64,000 nucleotides of DNA from Pyrenochaeta sp. MPI-SDFR-AT-0127 (Eukaryota; Ascomycota; Dothideomycetes; Pleosporales; Cucurbitariaceae), in NCBI GenBank assembly GCA_020747015.1, contig JAGTJM010000009.1, forward strand, positions 1 to 64,000, written 5' to 3'. The notes beneath the pieces were generated by a model. That model did no database searches, was not told the origin of the DNA, and saw only the letters and a program-made list of their open reading frames with translations. The position numbers and the translations under genes are program-made. Positions 11,175 to 22,700 of this stretch are shown here, one piece after another. Numbering within the stretch: the first letter of the stretch is position 1; each line of letters starts with the position of its first letter.

Positions 11175-12513
11175 TTACCTATACGTGTACCCTCCTGTGT
11201 GCCCTCCACCATACCCTCCTCCGCCGTAACTCATAGGCTGTGGAGCAAGCGGTGTACCATACACCGGTAACATGCCAAATGGCCTTGGTGGCGCCGGTGC
11301 TTGCGGACAACAATTGTGTGGCGCGCCAGGTCTTCCTATTGGACAGCAATTGTGCTGTGGTTGAGCATAAGGCTGTTGGTAGGGCTGTTGCATCTGCATC
11401 ATCGGTTGTTGTATGCCCATCATTTGCTGTGGCTGCATCTGAATCTGGGTCTGAATTTGAGGAACTGGCTGAGGTTGTGGAGGCTTCTGCTGCGGCGTCG
11501 GCGGGATAGGCTGCATACTCTGTACTGACGTTGGAAATGCAGGTGCCATCTTGTTGTAATCGACCCATGTGAATTCTGGGAGATTCGAAAATGCTTTCCC
11601 AGATGTGAGGATGAGGATATATGAATTTGGATGGGAGGGAAAGATATGGACACCCTGTTGATCAATGAATATCGCATGATGGCAGATCCTCTGTAGAGAG
11701 AGAGTGGGGGACTTACTGCTACGCCGTTGAAGTCACTGCAATCTTCGAGAAATTTGTTACTGCCTCTGATTCCTTCTGTGCCTTCTCTGCCATCGCCTTG
11801 CTTTCCACACTTCAGATCCCAACATCCTCCTCCTGATATAGTGCGCATAAAGTACGCACCATCAGCGCCAAGACTCACGAAGCAAGGTGCTGCGGTGCCA
11901 TTAGTTTTCCACGTGGTCTTCCACGCATCCTGGGTTTCAACTCTTCCCAAAACTGCCTTTTCGAGGCCCGGCGGAAGGTTACTCCAAGATGCGGATGTTT
12001 TATCCCATGCATAATAAGACTCGTATGGACCAAGAGTAATGCTGAGGGTGTTGAGGTCGCGGATCACAGCTGGGTGAGAAGCATAAAGCCACTCTGTTAA
12101 AGGGTTGGGCAAGTTATAATGTTTGCAAAGGACTTTGCCATCGTGGTCCCGGTAACTGACGAAGTAGGTCTCCTTATCGCTGATAGCGAGTTCAATGACA
12201 TCCTTGATGGGAGGCGTTTTGGTGAACAAGGCCTCAATGTCTGGAGGAAGATTGTGCCTGATATATGTTAAAAATGCGTTAGTATCTATTTCGACTCGCA
12301 CAGGAAGCTTAAGCAACATGTAGTGGATTTCGGACGGAATCTCAGTCCTGTTGTGCATGGCTTGGCAAGCTGCCGCTTATCCGCCATCCAAGGATTCGGT
12401 AGATCACCGCTGACATGTGTAAGGAATGTAAGAACTCACCATGCCCAATGTGTAGGCGTATTGAAGAAATATGTCTCCTTCGGACCCATTACAAAGGTTG
12501 CGAAGATTGGCAT
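11175..12513 (-). CDS. Unknown protein with degenerate internal repeats and Pro/Gln/Cys-rich tail
   Basis: Exons 12440-12513, 11717-12257 and 11175-11654. Introns are 182 and 62 nt and the total is 1095 nt (364 aa). The first junction gives NTPTHWAWHNLPPDIEAL; the second gives DFNGVAGVHIFPSHPNSY. I do not recognise a named family. The folded part shows a repeated pattern: GPKETYFFNT..W..NLPPDIEALF, SDKETYFVSYRD...NLPNPLTEWLY, GPYESYYAW....W.NLPPGLEKAV and GADGAYFMRTISGGGCWDL. This suggests about four units of 45-75 residues. The last about 110 residues are Pro/Gln/Met-rich, with two HNCCP motifs and a Gly/Tyr-rich end. No signal peptide or membrane span. The 182-nt first intron is long for this locus and could hide a small exon. 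Confidence 0.65.
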
Positions 12514-13191
12514 GTTGATTGCAGCCGATGCCTTCCTAGCGCGGTTGTCGACGAAGCTGAGATCTGGCAAACGTCTGTGGTAGCTATAGGATCGCAGTGG
12601 AGCAAAAGCTTAAGTTTTGAGAGCACATAAATACACAATGAGGAACATCCGCCGTGGTCGAAAGGGAGGTCTGACGTTGTGCAGAGATTTGCTCTGCAGG
12701 CCGCGATAACAGGATGTTCTTGCTTGAGGCTCAGCTCCAGCTGTCTGAGCCCCTCATCCCTCGTGTTCGCTAAAACTTACCGCAAGTGTGGGACCACGCT
12801 TGCCCATCTCCCGCTGCAGGTGCACATCAAGTTTCCTCAGTGGGTGGGTCGCTGTACGGTAGCCCACGAAGGAGTGCATTAGACAGTGTCAATTCAGATG
12901 AAGAAATGCATGTTATTTCCTTGAAGCAGCCGTCCGCAGAGGACACCATCCGCATCAGGATCCATGACTCGCAAATGAACATAATCGAAGCCGATAATAA
13001 ACTCCCACAATACACATCATGATGCAAGATATCCGACATATCCTATCTGTATTTCCAAATGCGCCCCACCCCGTCTTGCCATTATCCACTGAGCTTGTAC
13101 TTATAGTGTGAGCTCACGCAGACCTAGACGCCTTTAAGTACTCCATCCCCTCTAAAACTCAGTACATGCTTGTTCAACAGAAAGGGAGGAC
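12514..13191. other. Intergenic, no gene seen
   Basis: Lies between two minus-strand genes and carries the promoter of the repetitive unknown gene and the 3' end of the PHD gene. No supported ORF. Confidence 0.45.
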
Positions 13192-15741
13192 CTACCTGTT
13201 ACCACGGCGACCTGGCAGAGGCGGCGGTACTAGTGGGTTGCCATACGCATCCACACCGAGCGATGCGCGACAGTCAGGACAGTACCATTTGGCTCGGCGG
13301 GAGGGAATGTCTTCCTCGGTCATGTTCATGCAGGGAAGATGAAACCATTCCCTGTCACACTACAAATCATTAGCAGAAATGGCAAGTACCGGATGTTGCT
13401 GACTTACGTGGTTGTCGCATGAGATCATCGGTCCGTAACTAACATCGTCACAGACACAGTACTTTTCCTCATCTGGATCGATATCATCCACCTGCTCCGT
13501 CTCTTCCTCGGCTTTCTTTTTCTTTTTGTTCTTACTGCCTTGAGCACGCTTCACATTTGTGACGGTCTTTTGGCCGTTCTCGGCAGCAGTAACTTCACCC
13601 TTTGGCGGCGGCTTTTTACGCGAGCTCATACGGGTAGGCGCAGGCGCTGTTAGCGCGGATTGGCTGAATATGCTGTGACGCCGAGTCTCTCGAGTAGCTC
13701 TACCTATTTCGTTTGGCTTGGGCTCTTCGCTCTGCGCTTTAGGGGTAGGGACGTGGCCACGAGCAGAGCGAGGACGTGTCGCGAGGCCTGGCGCCGCAGG
13801 TATTGCCTCGGGAGCCGGGGTGGAGGTTTTCGATGTCTTCAAAATCTGACCAGGAGCTGCTGGTGGACTAGGAGCTTTCGGCGCAACAGACTCGCGTCTT
13901 GGTCGCGACGACGCGGCCGTTGCTGTCAGGGTAGATGGCGCTAGGGCTGCCACAGGTACCAAGGGAGAAGGCGAATTCTTGGAGTCGATCGGCGATATTA
14001 CAGCGGGCGTAGGCTGCCGACTGGGCGCTTTTGAAGCAGCCTTACTCACCTTGGGTGTGCTCGGACCAGCAGGAGCGAGCGGTACGAGTACGGTACTTGC
14101 ATTCTCTGGTTGCTCCACAGATTCCGGAAGGGGAATAAGAGTGTTTGTAACAGGCGAAGTTCCGGTCGATACGGGCGAATCTCTAGGAGTCGAGAGAGGG
14201 GAAGCAGGAGTAGGCATGGGAGACGTAACGGTGTTAGGTGCAGGTGCAATAAGCTGCAACCTCGCACGCTTGGGTTCCGGTGGCCTCGTCCCACTATCTT
14301 CTGAAGCCACGGATTCTTCTCTCGTAGCGTCTGGAACACCGTCGTTTGTGGGCAGCGGAGATTCGTCGCGTTTTCGCTTACTTGATGTTCGGGTAGCAGG
14401 TCTCTTTCTCTGACTTGAAGGTGTCGATACGGTGTGGGAGCCGAATGTCAATTCCTTTAATCCATTTGCGGCTTCTTTGATCCTCTCTGTAGCATCCACA
14501 AGCTCTTGGGCATCCCGCATAGCCTGTTGCCGCTGCGACAGACGATCGAGCCTCCGTCCCTCTTTTGCTGGGACAGGCTTGAGGCGGATGCTAACTGAGC
14601 CCAAATCTTCCTTCGGGTCGTCCCTGGCAGTGTCGATTGGCACAGACACTTCCTCTGGTGGCGGACCTAATGGCGGGCCGTGTGGTGCCAGTTGTCCTAG
14701 CCCTGAGGCAGTCATAATCTGCTGCAGCGTCTCGGGCTCCTCATCGATGAGCTCTTCGCCTGCATCCTCGCAACGAGCTAGTTCTCTCTCGTAGTCCACC
14801 TTTGTACGATGTTTCCGTTCGAGCTCACGATTGACCATGGTTAGACTAGGTGTCCACACAGCATTCTTCTTCATCTGCTTCCGTAATACAGCCATCTCGT
14901 ACTCGGTCAACTTCATCCATGGCGCCCACTTGCTGCCAGGTTTGGCGTCAGGCGGGGGCGGGGCTAATTGGGCAAGAGCGTTACTGGTAGAAATTCCTGC
15001 AATTGAGCTATGGACATTCGTGCCTAATACACCAGGAGGCCGTGATCGACCCGGTTTGGAATGTCTGTCCCTATTCTGCTTGTGCTTCCGCGAATTGAGT
15101 GTAATATCGATGGCCGACCTGATGTCCGAATCTGCGCTAGACGAATCAGACGATGCACTATGTGCTCTTGCACGGCCGCGAGGAAGAGGAATAGCGGTTT
15201 TCTTGTGTCGGTCTCGCGGCCGAGAAGTATTCGCGCCATGTCGGCCGCTATCGAAGGTCAGGCGTAGATGGGCGGGTCTTTCGTAATTGCGATTCACCAA
15301 CCGCTGGGCATGCGGAGAGACTGGCGGCGGTGTAGGGTCGCGTGATGGCGGCTGTGGTTGTGCCTGGAGCTTTCTCTTGATGACAGACGAGCGCTGGCAA
15401 TGGCGCACGGTGACCTCGTACAGCCGGGAAGCCTCTGTAAAGGCAAACTCTCTCTGGTTTATGGCCGTCTGCAGCTGCTGGGCGATCTGCTTGCGTAGGA
15501 GTATAGGATCGGGGCGCTCCTGCTCTGAGAAGGTGGGCAGCTTCCCGTAGAGTGCCGTGAGCTCATGGACTTGTTGGACAGCATCGTGGTAGGTCGAATC
15601 GAGGTCGCCAATGAGTGTCAGCGAGCGCACAAGATCTGAGGGAAAGAACTCAGTATAGTCGAGGAAGTCATTCACTGTCGTTTGCGCATCTGGATTTGGG
15701 GCGGATTGAGCCATATCAGGCGCATCTTCGGCTTCAGACAT
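13192..15741 (-). CDS. ING-family PHD-finger protein (Pho23/Yng-like)
   Basis: Exons 13408-15741 and 13192-13359 with a 48-nt intron; product 833 aa. The ATG at 15741 starts MSEAEDAPDMAQ just before the ING N-terminal helical region (NDFLDYTEFFPSDLVRSLTL, then TYHDAVQQVHELTALYGKLP), about residues 20-120. Upstream in-frame sequence looks like leader. A long disordered Ser/Pro/Lys-rich middle follows, and then a C-terminal PHD finger (YCVCDDVSYGPMISCDNH, splice, CDREWFHLPCMNM, then KWYCPDC). ING proteins read H3K4me3 for histone acetyltransferase or deacetylase complexes in the nucleus; the long linker is usual for filamentous-fungal Pho23-type members. Oddity: the third and fourth zinc ligands are C-x3-C rather than the usual C-x4-C, at the splice junction. 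The stop overlaps a possible donor (CAG|GTAGGT), so a further C-terminal exon is conceivable. Confidence 0.85.
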
Positions 15742-16626
15742 GGCGCATCGCGGGGAGGCAGAGTAGTGAGAGGCGGCGAACGCGCGCGTCAGACTCTCCA
15801 GCCACGCGTCGATGGAGGGGTAGGGGGGAATCAGCGCGACTGAGAGGGCGCGAGTTGCGATATGGGCGAACGGCGATGGGGTGCTGTTTGGAGGTGGTTG
15901 CATCCACGGGTGTGGTGATAGTGCACTAAGCCGTTTTGGTATCAGCCTGTGGCGATCAGTCAGGCATGTTGCAATGACCACTGCTGTTGTCCCACCCCCG
16001 CCTCTTCTCACTCCTTGTGTCGTCAAATTGAGAGGCCACAGCATCTTCCCTATCTGTGGTCTGTACATATTTGATGTACTCGCGCCATCTGGTTGATAGT
16101 GACTGTCCACATCGTCGTGGAGTAGTAACCTAAACCTATCACCAACGTGGTCCTTGACTTAAATTTGCTAGGTAGCGGTTTTCAATATGCTCCTTATCGA
16201 ATTTAAGGCGAATTATCAGCCCTGTGGCACGGTGATCTTGGTTAAAACAGAGCATTTAGCTTATACGTGTCTAGGAAATATCGCCTTGTCTACCACATGT
16301 CTCACGCAGGACGGGAAGTTCTTCAAACTCGTGCAGAGGTACGAACAATACATCTCTCTCGTAAGCCTGACACCATCCGCTATCTCAATCACGTATGAAA
16401 TCACAAATGTTGTACATATATGTCTTGTTCTTCAGATCTAGATCTAAAATTTTGAGACTGCCTTTATACATCGAAGCGTTTATATTTCTCGAAAGACCGC
16501 ATCGCCTTCCTGCTGGCTGTTTGCTCTTGCCTATCTGGGTGTCTCTACACGAAGCAGCCTACGTAACTTCCTCCACATTGCATTTTTGTTCCACAAACTA
16601 CTTCGTCCAATCACTTTCCCTCACCA
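15742..16626. other. Divergent intergenic region
   Basis: Shared upstream region of the ING/PHD gene (minus) and the DEDDh gene (plus). An open frame continues upstream of the PHD start to 16110, but it lacks ING similarity and is most likely 5' UTR. Confidence 0.5.
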
Positions 16627-18854
16627 ATGGCTTTGTCGGCGCGCCTAGAACAAGTGCGCAAGCTCGCGCAGGCAGATATCGATGCTCTGCCCGATCAACC
16701 CGTCCCACCAATACCTGAGACTGGGTATGCTGGCGACGATGAGGTGCTAGGCGGTGTCTTGTTGGAACTGACCCCGCCCCAGTCTCTACTGTCACCCACT
16801 ATTTCTCCGAGCAAACAGTCCACTTTCACTTGCGCTAATTCACATATCCAGGTCGCTCAGCCGGTCGATAGAAGTAATTCCGGAGATCGTTTTATTTGGG
16901 CAAAGGGTGCCGAGAGTGCGTACAATCTGGGTACTTCACGACTTCCAACTAATCCTTGCCAACCAGCAGTGACGCCTGCCGTCACTGGTCTCCAGCAGGG
17001 AGATTTGGTCCCTGCCCATCATCGCTTCACTCCAATTCTGGCGTTGGCGAAGTACCCCTACAAATTCTGTAATAGGGATCAGATGCAAGAGATTGCTTCT
17101 ATTTTCTTTGATCAAGGAAAGTTTTGGGAGCAAACGTGGGATCTGTAGGTCCCCAACTAACATTGCATATTAAATCAAACTCAGCTTTGTCCAGATTCTA
17201 CGTTTGGGACCTTGAGCCTACCAAACCGATCATCCTCGTCTGCGAAAGTCAATTTCAAGCGTTTCTTGAGAAGATCAACAGCCATCTCCAACTGAGCCTC
17301 AAAATCACGTATCAACAGCGCAAAGACGGTCTTGTCTCGTGTTTTCCCGACCATCAACGTTGCCTACCTCGATATCTTGGACGCTCGAATTCACGCCAAG
17401 AGTTCAACATAATGGTTGAAAACACTCCGAGTAGCACATTCCGTGCTGTTGGCGAGCCTTCTCATGCTCCACTGGACTGTCGTAGCTTGGAAGACTTCAA
17501 AAATCTCATGGAAGAGCTTTGGGATATTCAGAAAGCCAAGAACAAAGCATCAAAAGCCAAGAAGCAGCAAGAGCGACTCATGAAGCAGAAGGCAATGACG
17601 GACCAATTCAAGCGCGCACAGAGGTATCTTGGCCTTCGCCCAAGTGTCACTTACAGCGCACTCCACTCCATTCCACCAAAGGCTATAGACCCCACAATTT
17701 GTGCTCCATTTCCTTTCGAGCAATCTGTGGTCTTCGTCTGCGTTGATGTGGAGTCTTACGAGCGAGCTCATCACAAGATCACTGAAATTGGCGTCGCCAC
17801 ACTCGACACACATGATTTGGTCGGCGTAGCACCCGGCGAAGATGGCATCAACTGGAGAAAGAAGATTCGAGCACGCCATTTTCGGATTAACGAATACCGT
17901 CACTTGGTCAACTCCGAATTTGTCACTGGTCACCCTGACAGCTTTGACTTTGGCCAATCCACCCCTACTCCTTTGAAAGATGCTGCGCAGTATGTTGCTT
18001 CTTGTTTTAATCCACCTTTTGGTGCGCATGATGGCAATGCTACTGAAGATATAGCCACTGTAACAAGCAGGGTCGACGGGAACGAGAAGCGAAATCTCAT
18101 ATTTCTTGGTCATGATACGCTGGGTGATATTAGATACCTTCAGCAACTGGGATACGACCCAATTAAAGTGGAGAATATCCTCGAGGCACTGGATACTGCG
18201 GTCATGTATCGAGTTTGGCGTCGCGAACAACAGTCTACGAACTTGGGTAGGATTCTCATGGCATTCGACATCGCCGGTTTTAACCTTCATAATGCTGGCA
18301 ACGACGCTGTCTTTACTGTTCAGGTCATGCTTGCTATCTGTGTTCGCGAAGCCACCATCCGTGGCTCTTCAGAGCTCGATAATATGCGCAACGAAGAAAT
18401 GGCTGCCAGACTTGCTTCTGCTATCGATGATGCCAAACAGAGAGCGTTTGACGAGGCTGAGGGGTGGAGCGACAATGAAGTGGACGATGACGGCGGTGTT
18501 CCAGTACCGCTTGCCGCTACTGATACACCAAGGCAACCTTCAGCTCATCACGATAGCCTCTTCAGCCCCGACAGCGACGTCAAAGGGAGGGGACGGGGTC
18601 GCGGCCTCGGAGATAGATCTAGAGTCTACCGAGCTCCTCGTGAAAACTACCGTGGCGGTCGATACCGAGGCACAAATGGAGGCCGCGGTGGATCAGAGCG
18701 AGGTGATTATGGTAGCTCAGGTCGCGGCAACATCCAAGGACGAGGTAGACTTGATGGACGGGCTGGTAGCTCCGGCTATGGTCGCGGCCGAGGTTGTGGA
18801 TCTATTGAAATCACTCCTGGAAATGATCCTGCAAGCTCTCAGGTACGTATTTAA
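16627..18854 (+). CDS. DEDDh-exonuclease-fold (Gfd2/YDR514C-like) protein with RGG tail
   Basis: Exons 16627-17144 and 17195-18854 with a 50-nt intron; 725 aa. The junction reads WEQTWDLFYVWDLEPT. A Lys-rich coiled segment (about residues 285-320) precedes an RNase-H-like fold with the DEDDh signature: VCVDVESYERAHHKITEIGV (Asp357, Glu359), LGHDTLGDIRYL (Asp484) and LHNAGNDAVFTVQ (His538, Asp543). This matches the fungal Gfd2/YDR514C C-terminal domain family. All candidate catalytic residues are present, so 3'-5' exonuclease activity on RNA or DNA is plausible but inferred. The C-terminus (about 660-720) is an RGG/GRG-rich tail typical of RNA-binding proteins. A good donor (CAG|GTACGT) sits 11 nt before the stop and an acceptor at 18902, so an alternative C-terminal exon may exist. 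Confidence 0.75.
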
Positions 18855-19730
18855 TGATATCGGCTCCAATTATCATTTTCCAAAGCTATCTTTTGAGTGC
18901 TAGGTAAATTCTGATCAGCGAACAGGTAACCTTCCACTGGTGATTTGGGACCAATATTCCCTGTACATGGCACAGCTTGCTGGTGGATGGCGTGATCTAG
19001 ACAGAAGCAAGCTCTTGTTGTGGGGTCTCCTACGGGCGGATTTGTTGGTGTGGGTGGCCTACTAGTTTCTTTAGTTCACAGGTGGCAGCTTAACACCGAA
19101 TGGTTGTGAATGCGAATTATACCAGTGAGTGAGGTCATTGTATCAGTATGCTTGCCTGTTTTTGAGAATGTAGTGGATGCCGTGATGAGCTCCTTCTCTG
19201 ACCGGACTTGGTCTAGCCCCGGGGGAAAGGTGGGCGCGGCGGCATCCCAAGGCCTTGCCTCAGTTCTCCTATTTGCCTCAGCCTCCCTATTTAGACGTCC
19301 TCGAGGCAAACGCCTTGCGCTCTGGAAAACTCGCATTTCCATCTGCACGTCAGATTTTGCACGTCACTGCAAGCCTGGAACAAGGCAGCGAACGATGGGC
19401 CTCGTCTTTCCCACTTGTGTCGATATTCGATCACCGCCCAGACGGTCATCTCACCCTTTATTGAGTCTTGACTGCATTCACATAATGAGGCGTTTGTCTG
19501 CGGGGTTGATTTGGTCACAGCTAGTTCAATATGCACTGCCGAGCGCCATCTCGCTAACTTGCAGCTGGCAGCGTGCAGCAGTGAGTAGATAAACCCAAGA
19601 GTGCAGACCAACATGCATAAGCCGCACCAGGCTAAAAGACCAGCGCAACATCTATCCTTTTTCACTTCGCTTTCAGCCTCAGTGAGTGTTCCCATGTTCA
19701 ACAAAGTGACTGAGGTTTGAACGTCTCCCC
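18855..19730. other. Intergenic, no gene seen
   Basis: Lies between the DEDDh gene and the patatin/GTPase gene. Two overlapping ORFs of 149-160 codons on opposite strands (19110-19592 and 19291-19740) show no family features and are judged non-coding. Confidence 0.45.
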
Positions 19731-22700
19731 ATGGGGTCACGGCAGTCTGAAGACTGTGTTGGTCTCAATTGCACCTCGACAGCCAACCGAGTCTGGTACT
19801 GTATCGACTGCGACAGCTTCTTATGCGATCCATGCTGGTCTCAATATCCGCCACACACCGGTGACAGAAAAGGACGTGACGGACTTGAACATGAGAGAAC
19901 CAAATATAATGTATATGTTCAGCTGAGGCATATACTCAACCCAAAATATACGAGAGACGAGCTAGAAAATCTCCACTATCGCGACCTAGACACAACCTGG
20001 TTTGGTATGGATCGTTCTGCCAAACTCTTTGGATCATCTTTATAATATTCCTTCGACTAACTGTATTCTAGGAATTCGGAGAACTGAAGATGGCCGTCCG
20101 TCATTTGCTGACCACGATGTATACTCCACACTAATGGAAGAACCTTTGAGCAGTGGCGCAGAGAAACATCCACAGCTGGCATCGTTCATAGGCCAAACAA
20201 GTAAGAGTCTCCCGGTGCATACGCCACCTGACACTACTAACCATTACATAGATGCAGGCAAGAGTACATTGATCAAGATGCTTATACAGTTGCAGGAGCG
20301 AAGGCATAATATTGAAACTCCTCTCTTCCCCACCCCTGTTGTTGGCTCATCGACTCAAACACATAACCCCACCTCCGCCGACGTACATTTGTATGTGGAC
20401 CCCCGAAGGTGCGAAAGGTCGACACCACTTCTCTATGCCGACTGCGAAGGATTCAACGCTGGAGCAACACTGCCTCTTGGTGCCATCGAGAACCGCACGT
20501 CTGTACATGATGGTCAAACGTTGCTTCCACGACTAACTCCCGGCCGTACACGCCCATTAACCTGGGCAGACACAGACGAGAAAAAAACTCGGGCCTTTGC
20601 CGTGGCACAGCTCTATCCGCGCATATTGTATACTTTCTCGGATGTCATCGTATTTGTCCTGCGGGATTCAAGGTATGTATCTATCTAACTGTTGACTATC
20701 TGTTCCTAGCTGGGGAGATACTATGGGGGTCGTTGTATTCCATACCCGGACCACCAGCCGGGGCTTCTGCGCCTCAAGATGTCTTATTTATCTCTTTGCT
20801 CAGCAAGATTGAAGAGATTGAATGAGCTTCGGTTGCCTCTATATCTGTATTGGGTTTGGGTGGAGACTATCAATACTTTGATACAGTTCATCCATCTATG
20901 CATCGAGCTTGTCCGTAGGGTTTTAACGCACTCTCAAGCAATTCCATGCCTGTGGACTTTAAGAACGAAAAACAGTTTCTGCAAAATACTATTTCTGACT
21001 AGTACCAGGACGTTTGAAGTTACTACCCTTCGTCCATTGTTAGAATGGGGCGAAGCATCCCTAGAGACGTCAGTCAATCAACCCACGCTGCCACACGCAA
21101 TCATCGCTCTAAATAGCACCGACTTAGACGGGCCAATCAATGAATGGAGTAGCGAAACTGCAACCCAGAATCTGTTAGATGCCAACCAAGGCTGCTTGCA
21201 CCCAGTCAATGGCCACCCATTCTTCCTTCGACTGGCTAAACAATGGAGAGCGCGCAATCGCAGAAAACCTATCAAGCGCATCATCGACCTGATTCACTGC
21301 TATTATTCCACGTTTAAAGTCATACGAATCCCCTATAAAGGCCGGTACCAGCTCCTGAATAATCAGATCCAAGGCTTGCACAAAATGATCACAGAGTCGT
21401 GTGATACATCATTTGCCGCAAAGCGGGAGGTGAACATGCTTTCTAATTCGGCGGAACTCAACGTCTATTTTCAGTCTGCCTTTGAGCATTTTACAAAGAC
21501 ACTTGACACTCCTTTTAACTTCAGAGAAGTTTCTCTGCTGAATAATCCAATAGCAGATGATTTTGGTGGGCATATACTTCAACTTGCGCTCGCAATACAG
21601 TCACATGGACGCCGAACCGACTGCGAGATGATATTTGACAATCTTCGATACCCAGTTGCCTCAAGCGTAATGCTTGATTGTATTCGACATCGCAAAGGTA
21701 TGCCTGTTTCCCATCGCATAAAGTGGTCGCTAACGCAATTCAGGGCTACCAGAAGACCTTTTCACAGCGTATGAAGATAAGTGTCGCGATGCGCTTGAAG
21801 AATTCGGCGACCTCCATGCTCCCTGCGAATATCACACTGACACAGAAATATGCGTCAACGTGGCTACAAATCATAGTTCAAAAGGCCATCAGAATGCAGC
21901 TGGTAAAATTATAAAGCCTGGCCGGTTTCGCTCAAGGTTCAAACCGGATCAATACTATCCAACATGGAGTGCTAGGATACGAGAGGCCATTCGCGATATA
22001 CATCAGCATCTACAGGCTACTCTAGAAGGAGAGCAAGGTGTTTCGGAGGAAACCTGCTTGCTCAGAATACACAGTGATGTTATGGATCGCCTCTACGCCA
22101 TCACAGGTTCTGCTAGCGACTTTTTGAGCCATTCCACATGTTTTTGCTGCCTAATGCAGGCCCCGCAACACATTCTTCCTTGCGGCCATGTTCTTTGCGC
22201 CAATTGCGTTCGATCCTACGGCAAGACATTGATAGGAGGTACAACCACCAAATCGGTCCTTTGCCTCAGCTGTTGCCCATTGCACCCAGGTGTAACACAA
22301 TGGCAGCCTCCATTCATCGTAAGATTCAAGCCTGATCAGGCAGGAGTTCGCCTTCTGAGCCTTGATGGGTATGTCTTCTGGTGCTTTCCTATTCCTTATG
22401 GCCATTATGCACCCAACCCTGTGTATCTTGGTCATCCCGCGAAATCCCAGTGAAACACTGACTGACAAGTCTCCCTGCGCTCATTCCTGCTTGAGCCCTG
22501 CCTTACTACCCAGCTATGTTTGGTTCCACAACAGCTTTTCTGACTTTTGCATAGGGGTGGTATACGTGGAATAGTTGAGCTCGAGGTGCTCCGCGCAATT
22601 CAACGCCAGTTTAGTGATCGAATTCCTATCAGAGCATTCTTCGATTTGATCATCGGAACAAGGTGAATGATCCTTCTGCGAGTACTCAAAGACGCGCTAA

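Noticed and set aside
13979..14794. Plus-strand ORFs of 120-144 codons
   Set aside because: Antisense to the low-complexity part of the ING/PHD gene; biased codon use produces open frames on both strands.
17550..18290. 246-codon minus-strand ORF
   Set aside because: Wholly antisense to the DEDDh gene, whose frame has recognisable catalytic motifs.
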